From the NCBI GenBank assembly GCA_963783095.1, contig CAWAMR010000023.1, forward strand, positions 114,610 to 178,609: a DNA stretch of 64,000 nt. The letters run 5' to 3'. This document shows positions 48,851-57,214 of this stretch, piece by piece (the first letter of the stretch is position 1; each line of letters starts with the position of its first letter). The position numbers and the translations under genes were made by a program. The notes below the pieces were generated by a model. The model saw only the letters and a list, made by a program, of their open reading frames with translations, was not told the origin of the DNA and did no database searches. This stretch comes from CAWAMR01 sp963783095. Lineage in GTDB: Bacteria > Planctomycetota > Planctomycetia > Gemmatales > Gemmataceae.

Positions 48851-48970
48851 TTACCGTTCAAGACGTGGAGTGACCGTCGGCGTGGCACCGGTTTTTGTGA
48901 CGGGGATCGCCAAAATGGGGCCGGATAGCAGCGTCCATAGCGAAAGCAAAGCGAGCCAACGGAATTGCAT
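48851..48970 (-). CDS. Possible 39-residue secreted peptide
   Basis: A short frame reads MQFRWLALLSLWTLLSGPIL then AIPVTKTGATPTVTPRLER. It is almost only a signal peptide plus a 19-residue basic tail. GAGGGA stands six bases before the ATG, and the neighbours on the same strand are close (26 and 72 bp). It may be real or the remains of a longer secreted protein. Confidence 0.4.
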   Translation of the reverse strand: MQFRWLALLSLWTLLSGPILAIPVTKTGATPTVTPRLER

Positions 48971-49042
48971 CGGCCATCCCTCGTTCTGCACTTCGGACGA
49001 CACCGAGCGAACAGATACCGACGATGGTAGATGCTGTAAAGC

Positions 49043-49886
49043 TCAACTGCGTTTCTTCCCCTTATCGCCCGGTTTTTCGTAGCGCTCCAACAAGATCCAT
49101 TCCAGCAACCATCCCAACGTGTTTAGGCTCTGGTCGTTGCGATCTCGACCAGGTTCAAACTCCGAGATTGCAACGCCGGCGAGCCGATGGGAGCCGATCG
49201 TTTGAATCAGTCGCGGCACAAACGCCGGTGCGAGGCCGAACGGCATCGGATGGGATGTCGCCGTGAAAAACGCAGGGTCGAATACGTCGCAATCGATGTC
49301 GAGAAACACTCGTTTGGCATGTCGCAGCAACTTCTCGACCTTGGCAAGCGTCCCATGAGGGTCGTGGGTGGTTTCCAGAGATGAAATGGTCTGCCGATAA
49401 TGCTTTTCGATGTGGTCCGCAGGAAGAAATAGATCCCGGTGGCCGATATTGACGATGTCCGGCAAACTGCCTTCGGCATGCAGCAGAAAATTGCCGTGCG
49501 ACAATTCCGCAGTGCAATCGGTTAGGTTATAGATGTCCAGGTGTGCATCGAGTTGAATCACGAGGGAATCCTGCGCCAAGCTCCTCATACACCGGCAGAA
49601 CACCGAGATGATTTCCTGCAAGAAAAAGAAGGAAATCATCCTGTTTCCAGGCCTGCCGCACCGCCCCCCGGCCTGTTTTTTGCCACCCGGATAGTTCAGT
49701 CATGGTTTCAAAGGTGAATTCCCGCAACCGTATTCGATCGCGGAAGATATGCGATCGCGTCGGTCGAGTCTCGGCACGGGTGTCGGCGAGTAATTCACGC
49801 ATGGCATCGCCAAGCAACTGGGCTCCAGCGCTGGTGCCTGCGCTGCCGAAAAGATCGAAAGGAAATATCACTACCGTCGTTTTCAT
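49043..49886 (-). CDS. Arginase/agmatinase/formimidoylglutamase-fold hydrolase, one frame break
   Basis: The metal-binding blocks of the ureohydrolase family are seen in order: AGNHLG (GxH), DAHLDIY (DAHxD), SHGNF, and DIDCDVFDP (DxDxxDP), plus a C-terminal SEFEPGRDRN. The first block is in one frame and the rest in another; the change is near 49572. The enzyme would use two Mn ions to hydrolyse a guanidino or related C-N bond; the substrate cannot be told. Start ATG at 49886 gives MKTTVVIFPFDLFGSAGT. Confidence 0.82.
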
Positions 49887-49927
49887 AGCCTGACCTGCGG
49901 GAGTTCCGAAATTCAAGGGGCTGCCGA

Positions 49928-50486
49928 ATGATGCGGCACATCAATGGAGTCTATCTCGCCGATAGAGTTGCGGTAAGGCGAGCGGCGGAAAGGCATTTCC
50001 GCTTACTTCGTGCGCGGCTCTCGCCAAGGAGCCGCGCACGAAGTAAGCGGTTGAGGCGGAAACGCATTTCCGCTTACTTCGTGCGCGGCTCTCGCCAAAG
50101 AGCCGCGCACGAAGTAAGCGGTTGAGGCGGAAACGCATTTCCGCTTACTTCGTGCGCGGCTCTCGCCAAGGAGCCGCGCACGAAGTAAGCGGTTGAGGCG
50201 GAAAGGCATTTCCGCTTACTTCGTGCGCGGCTCTCGCCAAGGAGCCGCGCAGCGAAGTAAGCGGTTGAGGGTAAATCTGTTTCTGCCGCTTGCCTAACGG
50301 GCGATGTCATTCTTGGTCTCGGCGTGAATCTGTGGTACGGTACTATTATCCGAGGCGAAGTGGCCCGTGTATCACTGGGCGAAAATGTCAAAATCCAGGA
50401 TGGTTGTATACTTCATTACGGGAAACCGTTCCATTGGGGCGGAACGGGCTTTTTCGACGGAGAGTTACCGAATGGATGGTGGTGAG
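49928..50486 (+). pseudogene. Gamma-carbonic-anhydrase-like gene interrupted by a hairpin array and truncated
   Basis: MMRHINGVYLADRVAV at 49928-49975 is a plausible start of a left-handed beta-helix protein. The matching continuation, LTGDVILGLGVNLWYGTIIRGE and VARVSLGENVKIQDGCILHY, is in the same frame after the array (about 50294-50400), and resembles gamma-carbonic anhydrase N-termini. The array at 49985-50270 brings in-frame stops between the pieces. The downstream half, with the zinc ligands of true gamma-carbonic anhydrases, is missing: the frame ends at 50486. The gene cannot make the normal protein. Confidence 0.7.
49985..50270. repeat. Four tandem 71-bp units, each with a 22-bp perfect hairpin
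   Basis: Units begin at 49985, 50056, 50127 and 50198. Each carries CCGCTTACTTCGTGCGCGG (22-bp stem in full) around an 8-base loop, preceded by a small GCGGAAA...TTTCCGC hairpin. Loop and linker positions vary (AAGGAG or AAAGAG; AAAGGC or AAACGC); the last unit has a one-base insertion. Confidence 0.95.
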
Positions 50487-50543
50487 CAATTTGCGACCGA
50501 ATCGGATATCCATTTGATCGGCTTGTCTCCCCGTCGGATCGAT

Positions 50544-51629
50544 ATGGAAATCAAGCAAGAGCGCATTGCTCAACTCCTTCAGGATGCAGGCTGCGAAGGC
50601 TTATTGATCCTGAAACAGAGTAATCTTCGCTGGCTTACTGCCGGCGGCCATATCGGCGGATTGATCGGCTACGATGAGATGCCCGCTCTTTACTTCAACT
50701 CCAATCAGCGCTGGCTTTTTTCGAGCAACGTCGATTCGCAACGGATTTTCGATGAGGAAATCGACCAACTTGGGTTTCAACTCAAGGAATGGCAATGGTA
50801 TATGAATCGCGAACAATTCCTCGCCGATCTTTGCCTGGGTCGGCGCGTGGCTTGCGATGCAGGATTCCGGGATTGCAAATATGTGGGCGCGTTTCTGGAC
50901 CAGGAGCGCCGACGGCTCAGTGCCTACGAACAAGAACGCTATCAAGAGTTGGGAGCGCTCATGGTTCATGCGCTCGAAGCCACTTCCCGCAATGTTTCTC
51001 AGGGCGATACCGAAACGGAAATTGCGGGCCATCTCGCGCATCGATTGTTGCGGCACGGCATCGAACCGCTGGCCTTGTCCATTGCCGGCGATGGCCGCAG
51101 CCGAGTCTTTCGCCGGGTCGGAGCGCGGCAAGAGGCCGTCGAGCACTCCTGCGTTCTCCAGGTTACCGGATCCAAGTTCGGTCTGTTTGCCACTGCCAGC
51201 CGATCGGTTTGCTTCGGCGAACCCGATGAAATGACGCGGAAAGCGTTCGATTCGGCAGTACGCCTCAGCGGCGTCTGGCTCGCCACAGCCAAAGTCAACG
51301 ACCGGCCTGCCGTCGCCATGGAAGCAGGGAAAACTCTCTTGTATAACGGACGATTCGAGCACGAATGGCGGCTCTCAGCGCCAGGCTGCTGGACCGGGCG
51401 CGAACCATCCGAAGGTCTATTGACCCCGACGACGCCCGATCGTTTCCTCCCCGGCCAGGCGGTCGTCTGGCAGGCGCGCATCGGCGGAGCTGCGGTTTGC
51501 GATACCTATCTCTGTCAGGAAGACGGCTGGACGCCGGTCACACCGGTCATCGAATGGCCCATACGACGTATTGTGATTCAGGGTAAAACCTATGACCGAC
51601 CGGATTTGTTGGTTCATCCTGTCGAATGA
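50544..51629 (+). CDS. M24-fold (aminopeptidase P-like) protein lacking metal ligands
   Basis: The N-terminal creatinase-like domain is clear: RIAQLLQDAGCEGLLILKQSNLRWLTAGG. The C-terminal pita-bread domain keeps the fold (HALEATSRNVSQGDTETEIAGHLAHRLL) but the metal-binding residues are not: the usual DxG and DxTR positions read QVTGS and FATASR, the GHGIG site reads PGCWTGREP, and the EP and ED acidic residues are replaced. It is therefore probably not a peptidase. The ATG at 50544 is used; the longer in-frame start reaches into the broken upstream gene. Confidence 0.75.
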   Translation: MEIKQERIAQLLQDAGCEGLLILKQSNLRWLTAGGHIGGLIGYDEMPALYFNSNQRWLFSSNVDSQRIFDEEIDQLGFQLKEWQWYMNREQFLADLCLGRRVACDAGFRDCKYVGAFLDQERRRLSAYEQERYQELGALMVHALEATSRNVSQGDTETEIAGHLAHRLLRHGIEPLALSIAGDGRSRVFRRVGARQEAVEHSCVLQVTGSKFGLFATASRSVCFGEPDEMTRKAFDSAVRLSGVWLATAKVNDRPAVAMEAGKTLLYNGRFEHEWRLSAPGCWTGREPSEGLLTPTTPDRFLPGQAVVWQARIGGAAVCDTYLCQEDGWTPVTPVIEWPIRRIVIQGKTYDRPDLLVHPVE

Positions 51630-51778
51630 TTCATTTCCCGATGGATTATCTTGCATCCTGACTCTATAGATACTCCTATGAGAAGAGAGGGGGCCGGCTG
51701 TCTCTGCGATCAACCAACAGTCGTTGGCACGTTGCACAACGGATTATGCGAAGACTGCCCGGGGTCATTAGCTTACTT

Positions 51779-52354
51779 ATGGATAGCCCAGCAACAGCAA
51801 TTGGAATGGATCTTTCGGTAAAGATTGCCCGGCTCGTCGAAGAACGAGGCTGGAATCAAGAAGACCTGGCAAGGATCGCGGGGATCAATCGGCACACTGT
51901 CCGAGAGATTCTCAAGCATGGAGAAGGACGCCGACTCCGCAACGATACTGTGAAGAAGTGCGCAGAGGCACTGGGATTGGTCGTCGCGGAACTGCGCGAA
52001 TGGCCGTTGGACAAACTGTTGCCGCGCATGCGCGGCGAGCACGTGCTGGAACTGGATTCCCTGAAGGTCTTGCGCGAGCGAGCGACGCAGCCGGAGTTGC
52101 AAAGTTGGGTGGAGCAAAACCTGGAGAGGGCTGCGCAATTATCTCCTGAAGAAGCAGATGAATTGATCGCCATCCAGGGTCCGAACGGGCCGCTCGTGCG
52201 CGTCGGGGTCGAGCGCTACATCGAACTGATCGAACGCAAACGAAAGTTACTCCAACACGTTTCCGTAGTTGCCGGAACGCAGTATCTGTGTTTTCTGGAG
52301 CAATTTGTCGAGTTGCTGTACGAGAAGGTACGTTGCGGAGCGAAAGATCGGTGA
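51779..52354 (+). CDS. XRE-family helix-turn-helix regulator
   Basis: Residues ~10-65 form an HTH: IARLVEERGWNQEDLARIAGINRHTVREIL, and the rest is helical (ELDSLKVLRERATQPELQSWVE). The product would bind DNA, probably as a dimer. An in-frame ATG at 51746 is possible. It converges with the DUF4058 gene, with stops three bases apart. No target is identifiable. Confidence 0.75.
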   Translation: MDSPATAIGMDLSVKIARLVEERGWNQEDLARIAGINRHTVREILKHGEGRRLRNDTVKKCAEALGLVVAELREWPLDKLLPRMRGEHVLELDSLKVLRERATQPELQSWVEQNLERAAQLSPEEADELIAIQGPNGPLVRVGVERYIELIERKRKLLQHVSVVAGTQYLCFLEQFVELLYEKVRCGAKDR

Positions 52355-52357
52355 ACA

Positions 52358-53131
52358 TCATCGTTGCGGAACGAGTGCGGCCACCCATTCGATGTCTTCG
52401 ACCCTCAACGGAGGTTGAAGAGATGCATCGTAAAGGCGATCTTCATACCCCATCACGTCGTATATGCGATGAACGATTGCTTGCAAATCCAGTTTCACTT
52501 CCGCCTCGCCCGGATTCAGAGGAATGGGAATTTCCGGCAATCGCTCGCGCAGTGAGATGGGCCAAAGATCGGCAACAGGACGATCTTCTGTTCGGCTGAC
52601 GAGAACGCAATAATCGGATTCCGTTTCATCTGCGGGTGCAAAGCGAGGCCCTGCTCGCAACAAATCGATTTCCACCAGGTTAGTTTGACTCGCCAAGATC
52701 GTGCTGCGTTTCAATTCATATTGCTCGCGATCCGCTCCGCGTTTCTTGTTTGATGGGCTGAGCAGTTCAATGATCGTGACCAATCTCTGATTCTCTCGAT
52801 CTCGGATTTCGATGAAGGGCACGCGTTCCGTTTCAACCGCCGGCAAGGTCACTCGTTGCGGAACCGTTTGCACCATCGATTCGGTGCGCAGCGGCGTTTC
52901 TGAACTCTTCCTTTTCGATTCCGCGATGGACACGTCCGGTTTGCCTAACCCACGTCTTCGTTGGTCCGGCAGTTCGTGGATATATACGTGTTCATCGGTT
53001 GCAATGTAATATTTCGGGCGGACCTGAGGAACGAGCATCTCAAACACGGCAAACGGAAACAAACTATGGAAGTTGTGCCATGTGTTTTCGTTTTCGAGGT
53101 AGGGATTCATTCCAGGGAAAGGTGATGGCAT
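52358..53131 (-). CDS. DUF4058 protein
   Basis: The 257-residue product starts MPSPFPGMNPYLE and contains YIATDEHVYIHE, IEIRDRENQRLVTIIELLSPSNK and AVLV..., matching DUF4058, a family expanded in planctomycetes and cyanobacteria with unknown role. The start is three bases after the GcvH-like stop, so the two are probably co-translated. Confidence 0.88.
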   Translation of the reverse strand: MPSPFPGMNPYLENENTWHNFHSLFPFAVFEMLVPQVRPKYYIATDEHVYIHELPDQRRRGLGKPDVSIAESKRKSSETPLRTESMVQTVPQRVTLPAVETERVPFIEIRDRENQRLVTIIELLSPSNKKRGADREQYELKRSTILASQTNLVEIDLLRAGPRFAPADETESDYCVLVSRTEDRPVADLWPISLRERLPEIPIPLNPGEAEVKLDLQAIVHRIYDVMGYEDRLYDASLQPPLRVEDIEWVAALVPQR

Positions 53132-53134
53132 CGC

Positions 53135-53608
53135 TCATTCCTCCCAGTCGGCGGTATTGACCTGCGCCTTCAGAATGCGTTGGGTATTTTCCCATCCGGA
53201 CGCAAGGTAGTCGAAATAGGCTTTCACATCCATCGTCGATTCGGTATCTCCCTCGATCTCGAATAGCCAACCGGTCCCGTAGCTATCGACATTGATGGCG
53301 GAAGGGTCTTTCAACACTTCCTGGTTCAGAGCCAGGAGCTTGCCGGCGATCGGAGTAAAAAGATCGGATGTCGCTTTGGAAGTCTCGATATTACCTATCT
53401 GTTGTTTCAAAGCAATTCGATCGCCTTCATTGACACTCCATTCCAGGAAATAAACATCCTTCATGAGCCGGATCGCATAGGCACTGAAACCGAAACGATT
53501 CCGGGCAGATTCTCCGGGCCGACACCACATATGATTGCGGCAATAGCGCAAATCTCCCGGTAATTCGGCGGGGAATTTGCCCATCATGAAAGTCAGCGTT
53601 TCAGGCAT
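53135..53608 (-). CDS. gcvH: Glycine cleavage H-like lipoyl protein
   Basis: The lipoyl-domain hairpin is NIETSKATSDLFTPIAGKL with the lipoylated Lys at residue 78; the flanking SVNEGDRIALKQQ and INVDSYGTGWLFEI match GcvH. In the glycine cleavage complex it carries the aminomethyl group. No gcvT or gcvP gene is seen here, so it may serve another lipoyl pathway. The ATG at 53608 lacks a clear ribosome site; MMGKFP at 53587 is an alternative. The 157 residues exceed the usual ~130 due to an N-terminal extension with CRNHMWC. The start region is part of a direct repeat (53600-53770). Confidence 0.82.
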   Translation of the reverse strand: MPETLTFMMGKFPAELPGDLRYCRNHMWCRPGESARNRFGFSAYAIRLMKDVYFLEWSVNEGDRIALKQQIGNIETSKATSDLFTPIAGKLLALNQEVLKDPSAINVDSYGTGWLFEIEGDTESTMDVKAYFDYLASGWENTQRILKAQVNTADWEE

Positions 53609-53770
53609 TTGGAGAATTACCGGTCGCGGAGCGACCGGCCTACAGTAGTCCGGTCGCGGAGCGACCGGAAAACGGTCTTGAATTATGATGTAAGTATTTC
53701 AGGCATATGGGAGAATTACCGGTCGCCCAGCGACCGGCCGACAGTAGTCCGATCGCTCCGCGACCGGAAC
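53600..53770. repeat. Tandem duplication with REP-like hairpins, family E
   Basis: TTTCAGGCAT...GGAGAATTACCGGTCGC occurs at 53600 and again at 53698. Each copy holds a CCGGTCGC...GCGACCGG hairpin with CTAC or GTAG next to it (53620-53643, 53645-53668, 53719-53742, 53744-53767). The first copy includes the start of the GcvH-like gene, on the minus strand. Confidence 0.8.
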
Positions 53771-53777
53771 ATGGCCT

Positions 53778-55103
53778 CTATGTATACCGACTGCTGCGAT
53801 ACTGCGGATCGAAGAAAATCGGCAGATGACGATCCACTTGCAGGAAGCCTGCTGCCGAAAGCTCGACGCCAGCGGGCGTCACGCGTAACCAGCCTGCCTC
53901 TTCGAGTTGAGCGAGTGGCGTGGAGAACTCGTGCGTTATGTCTAACCCATATTTTTGCTGGAAGTAGCTCTTTTCGAGTCGGCCCGTCTTGAGTTGCAGG
54001 ATCAATTCACGAATCAGAAGATCGCGAGGGGTCACTGGAAGCGCACGTCCCAGAGGTATTTCGCCCTTATCGAGTTTCTCAATGTATTGTTCCCAGGTAT
54101 CGACATTCTGAAGGTGAACGCCGTTGACGTGGCCAAAGGACGCCACTCCGGTGCCGAACATATCGGCACCGTGCCACAAGGCGTCGCGATAGACAAACTG
54201 CGTTCTCTTCTTGTCGCGCACCACCGTGTAGGCACTGGAAATCTCGAAACCTGCCTTTTGAAATTCACCGAATGCGTAATCGACCCATTCTCGCTTGGTT
54301 GGCCAGTCTGCGATAGCGAGTCCCGGTTCATCCTGGCCGATAACCTTCAATTCCTTGGAAAAGACGGTGTTGTACGGCAACTCCATCTGGTAGATCGTCA
54401 CACTATCGGGGGCCAGCGCGATCGTTTTGCGGATGCAATCTTTCCAGTTATCCCAGGTCTCGCCCACCATCCCTGAGATAAGGTCGATATTGATCTGCTC
54501 GAAACCCATTTTCCTGGCCCAGCCGTAGGCGCGGTGGATTTCTTCTTCAAGATGTGCCCGGCCATTGTACTGCAGGATCTCGGCCTTGAAGTTCTCGACG
54601 CCCAGGCTGAGCCGGGTGATCCCCATGTCTCGAAGGGTCTGTAACTTGTGTTCTTGCAACGTACCAGGTTCGCACTCAAAAGTGACTTCGCGTGTCCGAT
54701 CCCAGGGAAGGATCTCCTTGAGTCGTTCCATCAGCGTACGCAATTGAGTTGCACTGAGATACGAGGGCGTACCGCCGCCGAAATAAACGTAATCGAGCGC
54801 TCGACCTCCCACACAGGGCAGTTTGCTCAGCAGCTCAACTTCCTTTATCAGCGCGTCGAGGTAGACCTCGATATCCTTGGCGTTCTTGTCGGTATAAACG
54901 CGAAAGTAGCAGAATTTGCAGCGCTTGCGACAGAACGGAATGTGCAGGTATAGCCCCAAAGGAGTGCCCGGTTTGGGCGGGCTATGCAGAACCGCATCGG
55001 CATCAGGTAAGTAAGTTGGTTTCCAGAAGGAAAACGGAGGGTAATTAGCAATGAAGTAATTGCCGAGGCCGGTTTTTTCCTGATCGAGGGTTGCAGTTGA
55101 CAT
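53778..55103 (-). CDS. HemN-like radical SAM protein
   Basis: Cys58, Cys62 and Cys65 in HIPFCRKRCKFCYFRVY form the CxxxCxxC site for a 4Fe-4S cluster and SAM. YVYFGGGTPSYLS, TFECEPGTL, LSLGVENF, NIDLISGMVGETWDNW and GTGVASFGHVNGVH match coproporphyrinogen III dehydrogenase relatives. The ATG at 55103 has AAGG eight bases upstream. It could be an oxygen-independent HemN, but HemW and haem chaperone relatives share these motifs; the F-C-Y-F-R segment differs from the classical CxF-x-RCxYC form, so substrate is uncertain. It follows the PQQ-propeller gene by 43 bp. Confidence 0.82.
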   Translation of the reverse strand: MSTATLDQEKTGLGNYFIANYPPFSFWKPTYLPDADAVLHSPPKPGTPLGLYLHIPFCRKRCKFCYFRVYTDKNAKDIEVYLDALIKEVELLSKLPCVGGRALDYVYFGGGTPSYLSATQLRTLMERLKEILPWDRTREVTFECEPGTLQEHKLQTLRDMGITRLSLGVENFKAEILQYNGRAHLEEEIHRAYGWARKMGFEQINIDLISGMVGETWDNWKDCIRKTIALAPDSVTIYQMELPYNTVFSKELKVIGQDEPGLAIADWPTKREWVDYAFGEFQKAGFEISSAYTVVRDKKRTQFVYRDALWHGADMFGTGVASFGHVNGVHLQNVDTWEQYIEKLDKGEIPLGRALPVTPRDLLIRELILQLKTGRLEKSYFQQKYGLDITHEFSTPLAQLEEAGWLRVTPAGVELSAAGFLQVDRHLPIFFDPQYRSSRYT

Positions 55104-55146
55104 TCGGAAAACCTTATCAAAAGAGCGAAACTTGCGGGGAAACAAT

Positions 55147-56235
55147 TCACTCAAAGCAGTAAATCGTGCCTTTTTCCGTCCCAATTACAATACAGCCATT
55201 GGCCACCGCAGGGGAAGCCGAGATGCCGCCATCCAATGTAATCGATTCCACCTGGTTGCCGGTATTCAGATCGAGCACATAGAAATCCTTGTCCAGCGAA
55301 CCGACATAGACGCGCTTACCGACCACGACCGGGGAGCTATCCACCTTTCCACCCGTGAGAAACTCCCAAGTGGAAGTACCCTTGACTCGATCCAACCCCC
55401 AGACCTTGCGATCTCGTCCGCCCACGACGACCAGATCATCGGTCACCGCAGCCGAGGCATAGAAAGGCTGCTTGCGCTTGGGAGCTTCAAAGCGCCACGA
55501 TACCTTTTGATTCTTGAGATTGATGGCCAGAAACTCGTTATTCATCGTGCCGACATAAACATCGTTTCCCAGCACCGCAGCTGTGGCACCGGCCTGTCCG
55601 TCGAGACTGATGGCAAAATCTTCCTTGCCGGTCTTGATGTCGATCACGTGCAAATTGCTGTCGCAACCCGCGACAAAGGTCTTGCCGTTGGCCACTGCGG
55701 GCGACCCATTGACCGGCCCCTGAGTCTTGAAAGCCCAAACGCTGTTGCCTTTGGAGTCCAGACAATAGAGCGTTTCGTCGTGGGAGCCGATGAGAATTCG
55801 GTCGCCGAAAAAATTGGCTCCCGACGTGATTTCACCCATGGTCGCGAATTTCCACTCGATTTTGCCTTGAGCGGCATCGACACAGTAAAAATCCCCGCTG
55901 TCGTTGCCGACATAAACTTTACCGTCTTTGACGGCCGGTGACGCCTTGATGGAGCCAAGTTTGGTTTTCCACTTTTGCGCACCGGTTTTGAGATCGATCG
56001 CATAGAGATGTTCGTCGAATAAGCCGGCGTAGACGATCCCATCAACGATGGCAACGGAACCTTCCACGGAATCCTTGGTGGAAAACTTCCAGCGAATCTT
56101 CAGTTTCTCGGGAAGTTTAACGGGGCTGACACCGTTTTGGAGCGGATTGCCCCTGAACAACGGCCATTCGGCCGCATCAGCACCCGAAAACCAGACGACA
56201 CAAATGAAAAATATCGGCAATACGAACCTTTTCAC
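55147..56235 (-). CDS. Secreted PQQ-like beta-propeller repeat protein
   Basis: The signal peptide is RFVLPIFFICVVWFSGADA and the mature start AEWPLFRGNPLQNGV is typical of planctomycete PQQ-propeller proteins. Seven or eight blades repeat GKVYVGNDSGDFYCVDAA-like units (for example VYVGTMNNEFLAINL, VYVGSLDKDFYVLDL). I chose GTG at 56235 because GGAG lies nine bases upstream; TTG at 56250 is an alternative. Such propellers act as scaffold or sensors; enzyme activity is not expected. Confidence 0.85.
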   Translation of the reverse strand: MKRFVLPIFFICVVWFSGADAAEWPLFRGNPLQNGVSPVKLPEKLKIRWKFSTKDSVEGSVAIVDGIVYAGLFDEHLYAIDLKTGAQKWKTKLGSIKASPAVKDGKVYVGNDSGDFYCVDAAQGKIEWKFATMGEITSGANFFGDRILIGSHDETLYCLDSKGNSVWAFKTQGPVNGSPAVANGKTFVAGCDSNLHVIDIKTGKEDFAISLDGQAGATAAVLGNDVYVGTMNNEFLAINLKNQKVSWRFEAPKRKQPFYASAAVTDDLVVVGGRDRKVWGLDRVKGTSTWEFLTGGKVDSSPVVVGKRVYVGSLDKDFYVLDLNTGNQVESITLDGGISASPAVANGCIVIGTEKGTIYCFE

Positions 56236-56466
56236 GGCGATCGACTCCAAATGAGAGGAGTGAAGTATTTCCAGTAATGGTAGACGAGCAAGGGAACGAA
56301 TTGTTCAAGGATAGTTTTACGGAACGAGGCGAACAGGTTCAGGTCGAGAAGATCGGATTCCGAGGAAAGCGATCCTCACTCGAACCTAACTTTGAATGGA
56401 ATCGGTTATGTTGTACGGTACAATGAACGTGTTGAAATCGAAGTGATCGATCGTGAACACGGGAGT

Positions 56467-56628
56467 ATGTCCAGACGTACTTTGCCAAAAGAAAAAGGCC
56501 CGCAAAAACGTCCAAGACTATTTACCGTTCGCGTGCCAACGGCAAATGAATTCGCGGAGAGCGCAGTCGATTATATGCAAGGTAGAAAAGCCCGGATGTT
56601 GCAGATGGAGGTACAGCATGAAGACTGA
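56467..56628 (+). CDS. Small basic protein, overlaps the next gene
   Basis: Fifty-three residues: a basic N-terminus (MSRRTLPKEKGPQKRPRLF) then VRVPTANEFAESAVDYMQGRKARML. GGGAG is close upstream. It overlaps the next gene by 11 bp. It may be the antitoxin partner of a toxin-like protein; only gene order suggests this. Confidence 0.4.
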   Translation: MSRRTLPKEKGPQKRPRLFTVRVPTANEFAESAVDYMQGRKARMLQMEVQHED

Positions 56629-57106
56629 AATAGCCTTTGGACGGCTCGAAAAAGTGCTTGTTCGGCTAGGATATACTCCCGATCCTCCGGGTCGGAATCG
56701 AGTCGTATTTCGCCACGCCGACACGAGTTTGCCGATCATTATGCGGCGCATGGATCGCGACGAGATTCTCACGCCAGTGGATCTACTCGACGTCCGGAAC
56801 GCGATGGCAAACGGTGGCATCGTACCAAAGAATGAATTCGAATCCCTGTTCGAGCCGTCTCCAATCGACTTGTGGCATGCCATCATTGACGCGGAAGCCG
56901 AATTTGAAAATGCGCATGGCCAGCGGCCAAGGGTGCTGAAGCTCCCGGTGTTGCAAGCCTATGATTTGGCAAAGCTCCGTCGCAATGAGCTTGGGGAGTT
57001 GTCTGGACGGGTGATGCAGGAAGGCATCAAGGTATTTGAGAAGGAAGGTTTACTCGGCGTGCCGGTCAAATTGGTCCCCGGCGGTGACGAGTTCGAATTC
57101 GAATGA
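56618..57106 (+). CDS. Protein of unknown function with HicA-like N-terminal part
   Basis: The 162-residue product starts after GGAGG. Its N-terminal stretch RLEKVLVRLGYTPDPPGRNRVVFRHADTSLPI resembles the HicA beta-alpha-beta-type (dsRBD-like) mRNA-binding fold, but the HicA catalytic His (usually H in GSH) is not clearly present. The rest is helical. It overlaps the upstream small gene. Weak resemblance; it may be unrelated. Confidence 0.45.
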   Translation: MKTEIAFGRLEKVLVRLGYTPDPPGRNRVVFRHADTSLPIIMRRMDRDEILTPVDLLDVRNAMANGGIVPKNEFESLFEPSPIDLWHAIIDAEAEFENAHGQRPRVLKLPVLQAYDLAKLRRNELGELSGRVMQEGIKVFEKEGLLGVPVKLVPGGDEFEFE

Positions 57107-57214
57107 GCAAGTCGAAACAGGCGTTCAGATCTCATTGGTTCGCCGTCCAAAAATATGCAGCATCATAGAATCTCTCCGTCATCCGAACGACGAATGTCCA
57201 ATTAGCATTCTACC

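Noticed and set aside
48858..49046. 62-residue minus-strand frame
   Set aside because: It has no ribosome site; the overlapping 39-residue frame has one.
49928..50125. Functional gene reading through the 71-bp array
   Set aside because: The frame only encodes translated repeat before a stop at 50125; the true continuation lies after the array.
49985..50270. CRISPR array
   Set aside because: Whole 71-bp units repeat, including what would be spacers; the units are inverted hairpins and there is no cas gene.
51779..52354. XRE gene as antitoxin
   Set aside because: No adjoining toxin; the next gene is DUF4058 in opposite orientation.
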